The notes under the pieces were generated by a model, which had not been told where the DNA came from, searched no databases, and saw only the letters and a program-made list of their open reading frames with translations. Both the position numbers and the translations under genes were made by a program. DNA of 64,000 nt from Nectonema munidae. Lineage: Eukaryota; Nematomorpha; Nectonematoida; Nectonematidae. Position 1 is the first letter of the stretch; every line of letters begins with the position of its first letter. This document shows, piece after piece, positions 34,549 to 45,451 of this stretch. Location: the NCBI GenBank assembly GCA_030549495.1, contig JAUIRK010001059.1, positions 868,001 through 932,000 on the forward strand, in the 5' to 3' direction.

Positions 34549-37500
34549 GTAAGTTAGACTCTTTCTTCTTCATCACAACTTATAGATACTCATAACTTAG
34601 CTCATCATGCGTCCTGATTTGGCTATATCTGATTGGCTTTTCTAGGTTTTAGACAAATATGGAATTTCCCTTGTTAAGTTAGTTAAAATTTTTATTTGAC
34701 CAAAAAAATATACATCAAAAAATTTATCAATAAAATTTTTACAGTAGACGTATAACTTAAATTTTTATTTAATTTTTTGAAGACTTTTCCTAACTTAACT
34801 ATCAAATATTTCAGTAAAGATAAGCAGCCTTAACCTACTTCAAAAGACTTTACAAATTTGTTTTCTCCCTGTATATCTCTGTGTAAATGTATTGATATCG
34901 AACTTTTAGCCTATATGCTATTTCCCTTTCTCTCACTTTCTTATAGAGAATTTAAACATAGCGTTTGCCTTCAGTGTAAATTTGTATTCTTCTTCATCTT
35001 GAATTTGGGTATCTTTTTTCCCACTTCTATGAAATGACTCCACTTAAAAGATTTTTTATTCTATATCATGATAAGTAAATTAGTTACACCTGACCCTATG
35101 GATAGAATGAGAGATTCTAAACTAGGTTTTCTAGTTAGCAGTTTATTTGGATACCAAAAAACACAATAGAGATGGATATTTTCAAGAATCATTGACTAAT
35201 TTGTTCATTTGTCTGACAAAATGTCACTCAAAAATGATGCGGAGGATTATAAGACATACATTTACATTTTTGAAACGAATTAGTTTTTTAAACTTAGAAT
35301 TTAAACGTAAATAGAGTGTCAAAAGTGGATTTCAAAATAGCATACGAATTCAACACGAAAAAGATGTAATCACATCAAGAGATGAATTTTGGGATTTGAA
35401 CTGCGTGCAAAAAGAGGAAAAAGTGAAAGATATCTCAACAAGGATTACTCCTTACATTTCTAAGAATCTAACGATTGGCTCCAAAAAAGCAATGTAAGCG
35501 CATTTTTATATATTTTAATACCATGTGTACCTTGCTTTCCTATTTTTCGAGTTTACTATGTTCATTCTATAAAAATCAAGAAAAAGCCATTGTTTAATGA
35601 GTTCAAAAAGCTTAGGATAAATATTATTGATGAGCAGTGTTTTGAAATCTTTTCTTTAGTTATGCAATCTTTTACACTGGAAGACTGCAACTTCGCGCCA
35701 TTATTTGTACATCCACAGGTATTTTATTTTTGTCAAGAAAATTTGAATCCTGACCAGTAAGGACTGCCTTCTTCAGAAGAAAAGGAAATATTTATACGAT
35801 ATGTTTCATATCACAAAGTTTTGACATCGCCCCTCTAACATTCATATACGAATACACGTAAGTCTAACTATAACCTGAACACTGGATAGAGTTAATTGTA
35901 AATATCAGTGCACCACGACTTGCAAACTTTCACCACCCGAACTGATCGTTGTAACTTGTCTTGAGTTGAACAAGGATATAAAACATGAGATAGGAGACAC
36001 TATTTCATTTTTTGGAAATAAGTATAACTCTTTCTATGATTTCAAAGATTCACATTCTTTGTACACCTCAATCACAAAACTGATCAATCTAAATCAGATT
36101 TCCACAAGACAAGCGTTATTGAGCCCAATTCTAGAGGGGGGCGGGGAGTTAATATCAAAATGCGTTGATTTCTAAATGACATCTTCTCTTTATGATTGGA
36201 TAAGAAATATGAAGTAAAGGAAACAAGGAAAAATTTTTTTCTTGTGAATAAAAATTAATGCAGCTGTAATAATTATCCTTTTTCATTCTTGTAGTTTAAT
36301 TCGAAGAATTCAATTAGCCCATTTTATCCGACCGTCTTTTTCATAGGAAATGAATTTTTGAAATCTCAAATTCTAAGGAAGTTTTATATCAAATTTTTTA
36401 TACTTTTTCTTGGATCAATTTGAGATGAACCCTTTAAGAACCAGAATCTTGAAAATTGATCGCCTGCTTTCTTTTCAATTAAATTTTATATAATTTAAAG
36501 CAGACAATTTTGATTTTTTTTAACACTTCGGCTAGACTTATTCATCAAAGAGGTAAATAAGAATATTTCAAAGATTTCTAAAGGTTTTTAGGTCTAAAAT
36601 CATCCATTAAATTTATATATTTTTAATATGGAAGGCTTGACTGGATCCAGGATCTGGTTCCAATCCAACATTAAACCTTCTTTGCCCACCAGTTCAAATA
36701 CAAAAAGTTCAATTTCGCTTTCCCAATTATAATGGCCCGCATCATCTTCCATCCAATTTCTATTCGTAAAAGTTTCGTTCTCCAGCAAGAAATGGCATAA
36801 ATTAATGATATAGAATCGGAGTCGAAATCGAGTACTTTATACTTCTAAATCAACTAAAAAAAAACGAGTACAAAAAAGAAAAGAGAATGTAGTTTTTACA
36901 TTAAAAAATTCAGTTAAAATACTTTTGCAACATGTACGGAGAGATAGAGTGGATTTAATTACAGAGATGTGTATTTATGGTTAATTGGGGTTAATTTATC
37001 GCAGTTTGAGCTAAAAGGAAATTTTGTGTAAGGAGTAAACATTTGCAAAATGTGAAGTGAAAAAGCTCGGGAAAATAAGTTTTTTTTCATAATGAGGAAA
37101 GAAAGGATTTTATCTTGTTCCTATAAAATAGAATCTATATCTATAACTTACATTAAAACATTTTGAATTCAACGAATCTTTTCAATGTTGGGAGTAACTT
37201 CGGTGTGAATTAATGAATTTTGGAGTAATGATTCAAAAAGCCGTCATCTTTATTTGATGCAGCGAATATTTAGGTTTTGAGATTTTTGATATCAAATTAC
37301 TCAATGTCTGCTTTTCATGGGATCAAATGGAAATGGACATGGCGAAAAACATTGAAACATCGTCATTTGAGAGTTAACTCATTTCTTTTACTTTAATTGC
37401 GACTCAAGAATTAAAGATAATTTGGCTCTGCAATATCTTGCGTCCAATGTGCCTAATTTTAATCGTTTGGCCAATCGCAAAAGCATCTTTTTTGAAAGTT

Positions 37501-40500
37501 ATATTTTGACGCGTTTGTTGATCGCGGTATTTCGTAAATAAGATAATAAGAAGATATCTCGTTTCGTTAAAATCATTCAATTGATTACCTGACTGCACTC
37601 AGGTTGGCATTGAGCACTGAATAAGTCTTAAGAGTATGAGAATGACTTTTAAAAACTAAGCATTAAGCTAGGGCTCATGAAGAATTTCGTGAAGCCACTA
37701 GACAAAGACTCAAATGCTTTTCGATACCTGTGCAAAAAATTCCAGAGTTGAGTTATGCAAGAAGGTGTGTTCATAGGTCCAGAAATAAGGAAGGTAACTG
37801 CTGATACAGACTTCGAAAACTTAGCAAAAGATACTGAAAGAAATGCATTGGTGGCATTCAAACCAATTGTAGCCAATTTCCTTGGAATTTATAAATCTGC
37901 TGACCACGTTTATATTGTAAAGAAATGCATCCGTGCGAACAAACAGTTGAGTGCCAACATGTCCCTCAAGATTCATCTCCTCGACACACATCTTGACTTC
38001 TTCTCGAGCACCTAGGTTCAGTGAGTGACGAACATGGCGAACGTTTTCATTAAGACATCTAGGTGTACTTTTGTATATGTTGAAATTTTTTCACAAAGAC
38101 CTACTAAGGTATCGACATTTTTGATTTTCTAATTTCAGAAAATATATCAGAATAATAAGCTACTTGCCTCAACTATTGCAAATCTCTAACATGGAAAAAA
38201 GAGGATGATTTTTTTGAAGCAAAAATATATCGAGAGAGGCAAATCCTGCCTCTGATTTTTATTGATGAACAGAGAAAAAAAATTACTTGGTTGAACTAAA
38301 ATATATATTTGAATTAAGGATGGATAAATTTAGAAATTGAAATAGTATTTGTTTCAACATTTAGATCAGTTACTATAACCAAAAAATAACCAAAAAAGTT
38401 TTTGTCGTGAATAACTCTAGTTCCTATTCCTCTCAATATGTATTTGTTTGATCCTACATTTCTATAATAACCTGTATTTTATAGCTTATTCCAGGTGAAG
38501 TAAAATGGTTTACTTTGTGAGCATATGGAAGGATAGCATGGGTATTCATTTGAACAAACACGATATATAAAGTTACTTTACTGAACTAAATTTCGGGGTA
38601 GAACCAATCCAAATTTAATAGGTCTAAGGAAGACCATACCTGGCTCTCAATTAGGAACTTAATGAGCCGATTTTTTTCTAAGTGATTCAATGATCACAAC
38701 CACTCTTTTTATATGTATTAACGCTTCTTGAGCGCATATTGACTCTGATTACTTTGTTTTATCATCACAGAATAGAGAGCACGGTGGATGCCTTTCCAGT
38801 AGACCAACTTCCCATGTTGATTGCCATTATCATTATCTTAGTTGTTCTCATCCTAATCGTTACCGTCTTGCTCTGGCTCAAAAGATTCGTCTTCTTTGAT
38901 ACGAAATACGACATTGAAAGTTCGTACTCCATCAAAAGTAAGAAATAAATACTTTGAAGTAAATTCAAAGCTCTAATTTTAAAAAATGTGCATTTAGATT
39001 CCCTGGGTAAGCATTTTTCATCGAGCACCTTCATGAAAAAGAGGCTTCCATTCACCCTAAGAAACATGCTCAAAGAAAGCGAACATAAAAAAAGCGCGAA
39101 AAGATGTTCATCACGACTAACGATTCCCCGAGTCTCAATCAAGAAGAAAAACAGCTTCGCTAAAGTCCAAGGTACGAAGCAGAGCGCCATAGACTCGTAA
39201 CTTTACGATTGCGAACCTAATTTTTCGCTTATAGCAGAAAAACTGGGCCCACTGAATTGATATCTTGGTAAAATTGGGCCGGGCAATTTTCATTAATTAC
39301 CATACACACTCAGATACAATAAGCACGCGCTTATAATTTCAGTTCGCTTTTGAAGCAAAATTTGACACTCGCAATTGTCAACACACTAAATCGGACATAG
39401 AAGAATAGATAAATGCATTCATATCATTAGGAAATAGGATGGCATGAGAACCATTGATTGATTCCAAAAATATGATTCGTATCTTTCTTATTTTAATCTT
39501 TTCGATTATAACACCTTCTTATCTTGTAATTGTCTTTTTCGGAAAAAAATTAATAATTGTTAAAAATTAGGATTATTCATAAAAAACAGGACTTTCTTTG
39601 AATGCAGGTACATTAAAACTTATTTTTTAAAACTTAGAGATTATCTATTAAGAAGAAAGTACCTCAAGGTCTGTTTTAGTTCTTATCATTTTTTGGTACA
39701 TTTGGCCGCCAAGTGAACTTTTGTTAATCGAAGCTATCCTTATGCACGTCTCTCAGAATTTCATTTCTGCATTGTTTAGTTATCAAGAGAAGATGTAGGG
39801 GTTTTGATTCATACGAACGATGGCATCCTTACAAATGCTTTTTGAACTTCCGTTTGAAAGGATCTGCTTCACAAGTGATAGAACTAATGAATTCCATGAG
39901 TGAAGAAACATAGATGCGCCCAGATTTGTTTCATTGATACCTCAAAAATTTGATCAGCAAATAGAGCTATTTGTTAACTTAACTTCTATACTTGTATAGA
40001 TAAATTCATAAAGAGAATCTTTATCTGACTAAATTTCATTGACAAAGGTCATCAATTTACGCCCTTAGTGTGATAAATGGTAAACGAAAAAAAAGATAAA
40101 AAGACTCATAGAAAAAACGAAGACTTCAGAAACTAAGAATTTAATAATGAATTATTATTATCAACTAGCCAACTAGTCGTGTATACTTGAGTATGATGTG
40201 ATGTCCCATATTATGCAACTCTTATATTTTCCATCTGAGCACGTGATTTTACCATACATCTGGTGAATCATACGAATTTTTATATTGGCGAAACAAAGAG
40301 AAGGGAAAAATTGAAGCAGTATGCTTAAAAATGGCGTGTATCTCCATAATTCAATATTTACTCTACGAAAAATAGGCTGTTTTTTCTAACTTGAAATGAA
40401 TTTATAGAGAAGAGATATTTATGCATATTTATGAGAAAGATTCATACTCACTGTATGAAAATGCCTTTAATGAAAAATATGTCAAAAAGTGGGCATGCTA

Positions 40501-41470
40501 ATGGTGGTCTAAACGCCATTTTTCGATATCACAAGGTACTGGAGTCTATCCAGCACCAAACTTTTTTTCCTCATAGTTTGACAAAAGCCTTATAATAAGA
40601 CTATTTATAAGAGGCAAGTTTCCTATAAAAATGCTTTAGTTATATATTCTATCATTGGCGTTGTTCAAAAATCCTCCCTTCAAAAATCTAGCATTTATGG
40701 ACAATTTTTCTTAGAATTGAATGAGAATAAATTGAGAAAAATTTAGCGTTTAATCGAAAAAATGTTATTTATATGTTAAAAAATGTCTACTTGATATGAA
40801 AGTGTCTATGGGGAATTTGTGAAGTGGTGATCTGTGTCGATAGGCATGGACTATAACGTCGTTGATCCAGTAATTGTAGTTTTATTTTTAAAAATTTTAA
40901 ATTAACTTATTTTTAGATTTTCTGAATATTGACAGTTTTTCAAAGAAAAAAACTATTAAAAAGATTAAAATCAAGAAGAAAATAAGAAGAATGCCATTTC
41001 CCAAAAGTTTGCAAGATTTATCTTTGTATAAAGAAGAGCAGTGCCTGGACGAATGCGACGCAACCAAATTGAGTGTAGCGAACACGAAAGAAAAAAGTAG
41101 AAAGGGAGGGGAAGCAGATGCCAACCCTCAAACAAACAAAAAAAAAGAGGATGCCGAAAAACACTTCAGCAGAAATTCCAGTTTTTCCAAGTTCATTCAA
41201 AACTTTTCCCAAAAATACCACAAAAAAAAGCCATCGATACTGAACAGCGTCTCCTTCAGTATGGATCGGCAAGAAGACATCTACATTTACTGTCCCAAGA
41301 TTCCGCATCCATTCCTAGGCCAAGAGGATAGAGAAAGTGGATCTGTTATCGAAAAGAACAGCGAAATCTCGACTTACGAATACCTCAACGCTCGCAAAAA
41401 CACTTTAGATAATAAGCTCGATCTCTACGAAGAAAAACTGGTCGTCATCAATTTTAAGGAGAAGACGTAG
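34376..41470 (+). CDS. ZP-domain transmembrane protein, 3' part of gene, six exons
   Basis: ZP proteins polymerise into extracellular matrices; in arthropods they shape cuticle and apical surfaces. Exons: 34376-34548, 35315-35493, 37263-about 37526, 38771-38937, 38998-39171, 40917-41470. Exon 1 has the ZP-N core KLRCSSYAMLVYATFEKPFN, PACIAKGNNSFSI and NTCGTI; exon 2 has FQNSIRIQHEKDV and FWDLNC, entering ZP-C; exon 3 has FDIKLLNVCFSW. Exon 4 gives a 22-residue membrane segment after MLIA; exons 5-6 give a long basic cytoplasmic tail (about 240 residues). Junction phases agree for exons 1-2, 2-3, 4-5 and 5-6. Exon 3 needs a one-base frame change near 37373, and its end phase does not match exon 4, so an exon or part of ZP-C is missing. 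Signal peptide exons were not found. Confidence 0.75.
35315..35493 (+). CDS. ZP gene exon b (start of ZP-C)
   Basis: Acceptor AAATAG (weak pyrimidine tract), donor AAT/GTAAGC. Starts in phase 0 to match exon a and ends in phase 2. FQNSIRIQ and WDLNC match the YFENTIxxQ ... WDxxxxLxC linker of arthropod ZP domains. Confidence 0.75.
35682..35800 (+). repeat. 120-bp direct repeat, copy 2
   Basis: Near-identical to 32493-32612, inside the ZP gene intron between exons b and c. An open reading through it with a GT after CCACAG looks exon-like, but because it is repeated I treat it as mobile or duplicated DNA. Confidence 0.75.
36426..36540. repeat. Dispersed repeat, partner of 4024-4130
   Basis: AACCCTTTAAGAACCAGAA, CCTGCTTTCTTTTCAA and AAGCAGAC match the blocks at 4024-4130 with gaps. 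Confidence 0.4.
37263..37526 (+). CDS. ZP gene exon c (ZP-C), boundaries uncertain
   Basis: Acceptor TTTGATGCAG then C, completing the split codon from exon b, followed by EYLGFEIFDIKLLNVCFSWD. FDIKLLNVC fits FDMRVxNCFAHDG of ZP-C. The frame ends at a stop at 37375; a second frame from 37374 reads HFFYFNCDSRIKDNLALQYL and SIFFESYIL, similar to the GCPxxPxLxxxF...xFxAFxF part. Either a base is missing in the assembly or the gene has decayed here. Donor candidate GCG/GTATTT at 37527. Confidence 0.4.
37655..38080 (+). pseudogene. Second fragment of the multicopy arthropod family
   Basis: Reads IKLGLMKNFVK near 37660, then GVFIGPEIRKVTADTDFENL (about 37764-37823), DTERNALVAFKPIVANFLG, and MSLKIHLLDTHLDFF (about 37959-38003), followed in another frame by VSDEHGERFH. 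These match the relic at 5314-6440 block for block, but the upstream WRLFID part is missing. It lies inside the ZP gene on the same strand. Confidence 0.65.
38771..38937 (+). CDS. ZP gene exon d (transmembrane segment)
   Basis: Acceptor TATCATCACAG, donor AAAA/GTAAGA. Encodes VDQLPMLIAIIIILVV and on to LLWLKRF: an extracellular juxtamembrane piece, one membrane helix and a basic stop-transfer. Confidence 0.75.
38998..39171 (+). CDS. ZP gene exon e (cytoplasmic)
   Basis: Acceptor TGCATTTAG, donor CCAAG/GTACGA, phases 1 and 1, matching exons d and f; the intron before it is only 60 bases. Basic and serine-rich, with no domain recognised. Confidence 0.7.
40501..40592 (+). repeat. Degraded tRNA-derived SINE
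   Basis: CACAAGGTACTGGAGTCTAT and TTTTTCCTCATAGTTTGACA resemble the SINE head and body of the other copies, with many changes. Lies in the ZP gene intron between exons e and f. Confidence 0.4.
40917..41470 (+). CDS. ZP gene exon f (tail, stop codon)
   Basis: Acceptor TTATTTTTAG; two bases complete the codon from exon e. The first 25 residues are dominated by Lys/Arg (KKTIKKIKIKKKIRR), then a Glu/Lys-rich region, FSKFIQNFSQKYHKKKPS and a short acidic end. No domain recognised. Stop at 41468-41470; AATAAA about 180 bases later at 41648. Confidence 0.7.
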
Positions 41471-41647
41471 TTCCAACAAAAACCTCAACGAATACCGAAG
41501 CAAAACGACGCCTTTCTACGAATGCTACGAAAATGGGTTTAAAAACAAAGTACATGACGAAACTCTTAATCATATAAACTAATTTTCGTGTAAATATCAT
41601 TTTACTAATATACTAAGTCATCATCTACAAATTTCTGATTCTGCCAA

Positions 41648-41653
41648 TAAAAA
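41648..41653 (+). promoter_or_regulatory. Candidate poly(A) signal of the ZP gene
   Basis: AATAAA in CCAATAAAAAG, the first canonical hexamer after the stop at 41470. Confidence 0.4.
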
Positions 41654-41659
41654 GATTTA

Positions 41660-42097
41660 GTCTACCTGAATATTCTTCTATTGCTTATTTTTTTATACTT
41701 AGTTGATACAATATTCTTGGAATTCTATGAACCCAGCCAGCTCTACTCACTCCTCCCATATGTTGTTAAATAAGACATTTTTGTAAACTAATATTCTCTC
41801 TTTAAAACGCCTAAAACTGTCAAATAGACGAATAATGAGGAGCACGCACAAAACTGGCACCCTTCAATTGCATCGTTTCCTTCCAAAAGTGCTACGGAGT
41901 AAGAGTAAGGAATAAGGGAGAAGAAGAAGTAACTGTGAGATTAAAGAGTAAGTCAAGCTTCTTTTCTAACTCTTGATAAGACCTTAAAATATAAAAAGGT
42001 TCGAATGGGCTAAATATTAGAAAAAAAGAACTTTGATTATTTTAATTAACGTAAAAGTTAAGAGCATATTACACATGGTATTTTTTAACCATATTAG
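41660..42097. other. No feature seen
   Basis: AT-rich spacer between the ZP gene and the C-tract repeat; nothing supported. Confidence 0.5.
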
Positions 42098-42290
42098 TGC
42101 TAGGCTAAATTTGTCTGCTCAAGTGGTGGAGGCGTAAAGTGCCCCCCCCCCCCCTATTTTTCTCAGATATTGATAAGTTTTTATAAATATTTTTAATGTG
42201 ATACGTATATTTCAAATATGCTGAATTTAGTGGTGATATTCATTTTTTATAAAAATCAATCAAACCTGTCAAAAAATTGATTTATATATG
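42098..42290 (+). repeat. C-tract repeat, second copy
   Basis: GGCTAAATTTGTCTGCTC, a 13-base C run, CTATTTTTCTCAGA and AGTGGTGATATTCATTTTTT match 11708-11900 in order. Confidence 0.55.
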
Positions 42291-42969
42291 ACAGCTCATC
42301 TCAAAAAGAAACTTTTTATCTAAGTAATTATATAAAGTATTTTACACATACATACCCATTTTCAAATATGCCTATGAAAATCATTTAAGCGTGTTAAAAA
42401 ATAGATTAAACCAGTAAATCAATACCAAATATATAAACTTCAAAATAAATTCTACTTGCAGTATTTCTCTGGCAACTATTTTCTTAATGTATTTAATGAA
42501 CCAACGTTAGGTGTTTAATTCACTCAAAATATTTCATTTGTTAGTAACTTATGTATCTCGATAGGACCTCCATCTTTTTAGCTACAAATTCGTTATCGAC
42601 TCGTAATCTCTCTCTACGTCATTTCTTCTATACTTTATACAGTATGTAATTTGCTCTTCATTCTATGATGATCCTTTGTTGTAAGCTTTTTTTTTATTAG
42701 AAATTTATTTTCTTCAATTTGTGTTCGAAAAAACTTTTTTAAGGATTTATTTTGAACATATTTTTCAGCTCTGAAACATCCTGATTAAAGAATCTTCTTG
42801 ATGATCTTAGGCTTTTTTTATATCAGTATCGTGTATTTTATTATTAGGTGATATGAAGAGATATGCAGCCTGAATATTTGTCAACCAATCCCAGTTCAAA
42901 AGTTTTTTCCTGATGAATTATTCGTGATGTTCATCATTCAATTACAAAAAGTAAAATAAAAAAGGAAAA

Positions 42970-43735
42970 AATAAAATAAGCATAGTCGATTTGGTATAAA
43001 AACAGATATTTATTGAAAACTCTGAGTAAATCTTTTATTTAACAAAATACCAGCAAGAATATTTACGTCACTATGACCTTCTTCAGATATGTATGACATA
43101 AAATTTACTCAACGTTTTCAATTTATTTTCCTTACAACTTTTATTTATTTGTGAAGACTCAGCGCCATTTTATCTACAGATATTTTATTCTTTTGAAAAT
43201 ATTTTTGAAGACAGTATTAAGAAATAAACCGCAAATCTGATTGAAGCTTTCATTTTTCTGATTGAAGTTTTCAGCGGTTTACTTATGAAAATTGTTTCCA
43301 AAAACATTCCTTCACATTTTACATAAAATATATGTTTTATACCAAATCAATCATGTTGTTTTCATTTCTGGACTCATTTTTTACATTTAGGATTTGTAAA
43401 CCGCAAATGTGATTGACATTGACAGATATTTTAAAACCTCTAAATGTGAAAAATGAGTCAGAAATGAAAACAGCATGATTGATTTGGTATAAAAACATAT
43501 ATTTCATTGTAAAATTTGAATGAATGTTTTTGGAGACAATTTTCAGAAGTAAAGCGCAAATTTGATTAACACTTATATGTATTTTCAAATGCTAAATGTA
43601 AAAAATGAGTCCAGAAATGAAACCAGCATGGCCGATTTAGTATAAAAACATATATTTTATGTAAAATTTGAAGGTATATTTTATTAGATATATTTTTGAT
43701 CAATCAAAATTTTGATTGACATTTTCTAAAAAGTA
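42970..43735. repeat. Satellite array part 1, ~155-bp units, one inverted
   Basis: Units contain AAACCGCAAATTTGATTGAC, CTCTAAATGCGAAAACTGAG, GAAACCAGCATGATTGATTT, GGTATAAAAACATATATTTC and TTTTTGGAGACAATTTTCAG. Direct units start near 43397 and 43551; 43273-43395 is a unit in the opposite direction, making a head-to-head junction with its neighbour. A fragment opens at about 42985 (TCGATTTGGTATAAAAACAG). Confidence 0.75.
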
Positions 43736-44139
43736 GCCATGATTATTAAAAAAATTAAATATATAAAGTGTTATGCGTTCCAAACTGTATATAATTATAA
43801 ATTTTCAAGGTATTATATAATATAGATCCTAAGTTATAAGGTTAAGTACAGATAATGTCAAAATTTTGCTGAAAATTTTTAATTGACAGTTTTGGACATG
43901 AAAGGGTCCATTCAACTACCATGAAAAAGGTTTCAAAAGATGCAGCTAGAGATTTTAGGAAAAGTCACAAAATTTGAAGGGATATGATTCAGCCAATTTT
44001 CTACAACTAATTTTTTAATGAAGGGGGCACCAATAGGGTTAAGAGACTTAAATAGTGTAGACGTTCTTGCTCCATTGTATTACGCAAGTAGTTTTTATCA
44101 ACTTTAATTTTGAAAATGATCGTTCTCCAGTAGAATTAG

Positions 44140-44837
44140 TTACCATCATAGATAGATAAATGCGTAACAAATGATCAATGTTGGGAAATATGGTGTCAAT
44201 ATTGTTTTCTTAGTGAAATAGCTGAGCTCTGGACAGGAATAATCAACAAAAATTTGCTTTACAAATTCTGAAAACTGAGGTAATTCATCCTTCAAGCCGT
44301 CGTCCAAATCCTGGGGATATGCTTCTAAAAGTCTGAAAGCATTTTCTTCCATCTGTGCAGGTGAAAGGTCATGCAAATTTCGTAAAAAACTAAACCTTGT
44401 GTTCAATCGGGTGTATGCTTTACGGCGTTGCTCCAGCGCAGATAGTAGACTGTCTATTACTGCAAGAAAAACACTAACACAGAATCTGTCTTTAGGTGAT
44501 TGAGTATCTATTGCACCTGGAACTGAACACCCACTGCCCCTATATCCTCATCACGCTTTCGATTTCGTAAAAAATTCTTTTTTCTTTTTTGCTGGTACTC
44601 CTTCACTTGAGTTAGGCTCTGCGCTTCTGACTCAAACTTATCGAATTGATCTCTGAAACTTTGTAGGAATCCTGACAAGAGGCAGATAACGATGATGCAA
44701 TGTTGAGATCTTGCTGCTTTGCTTGAAGAGAGACTTGAGTTAATTGAAAATAATATATATTACAAAAAGTCAAAAAAAAATTTTTTTCAACTAAGCGCGG
44801 GGCCTGTAGCAGCTGCTACTATGTTAATCCGGCACTG
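44140..44837 (-). mobile_element. hAT (zf-MYM1/DUF4371 type) fragment inside the satellite
   Basis: The minus strand at 44406-44200 reads TRFSFLRNLHDLSPAQMEEN, LLEAYPQDLDDGLKDELPQF and FVKQIF, matching the RFxFLxxLxxLSxxEL...AYPxDLxxxLxxELxQF region of zf-MYM1-like hAT proteins. The right end at 44837 is, inverted, CAGTGCCGGATTAACATAG, a hAT terminus. Satellite units resume immediately at 44838, so it inserted into the array. The left terminus was not identified; stops occur between blocks. Confidence 0.65.
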
Positions 44838-45451
44838 CCAAGCTGAGTCCAAAAATGAAACCAGTATCTTCCATTTAGAAAATATTTCTGTAGTCATTAG
44901 ACTTAAATCGAACATTTGATTGACAATTTCTGACATTTTAAAACCTCTAAATGCAAAAACTTATTTCAGAAATAAAACTAGCATGGTTGATTTGGTATAA
45001 AAATATATATTTCATGTAAAATTAGAGAAAATATTTTTGTAGATCGTTTTCAGACGTAAACCGCAAATTTGATTTACACTGACGGATATTTTAAAATCTC
45101 TAAATGCGAAAACTGAGTCCTGAAATGAAACCAGTATGATCGATTCGGTATAAAAACATATATTTAATGTAAAATTTAAATCAATATTTTTGGAGACAAA
45201 TTTTAGAATTAAACCACAAATTTGATTGACACTTATAAGTATTTTCAAATCCTAAATGCAAAAACTGAGTCTATAAATGAAATAGCATTGTTGATTTCCT
45301 ATAAAAAAAATATATATTTATTTCATGTAAAATTAGAGAGAATATTTTTGAAGATAGTTTTTAGAAGTTAACCGCAAATTTGATTGACACTGACAGATGT
45401 TTTAAAACCTCTAAATGCGAAAATTGAGTTCAGAAATGAAACCAGCATCTT
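44838..45451 (+). repeat. Satellite array part 2, ~155-bp units
   Basis: Three to four direct units begin near 44895, 45054, 45207 and 45378, the last cut at 45451 by Tigger sequence. Two unit types occur: one with TTTTAAAACCTCTAAATGCG and one with TATTTTCAAATCCTAAATGC, the same two types as in part 1. Confidence 0.8.

Noticed and set aside
36600-36788. 62-residue minus-strand frame with protein-like composition
   Set aside because: No family match, no splice sites that fit a neighbour, and it lies in a ZP gene intron; too weak to call.
38765-39190. 141-residue minus-strand open frame
   Set aside because: It runs antisense across ZP exons d and e, whose splice phases and membrane helix support the + strand.
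40897-41308. Hydrophobic minus-strand open frames
   Set aside because: Antisense to the lysine-rich ZP exon f; hydrophobicity is the complement of AAA/AAG codons.
42970-45451. CRISPR-like array
   Set aside because: Units of about 155 bases without unique spacers of constant length, in animal DNA; this is a satellite.
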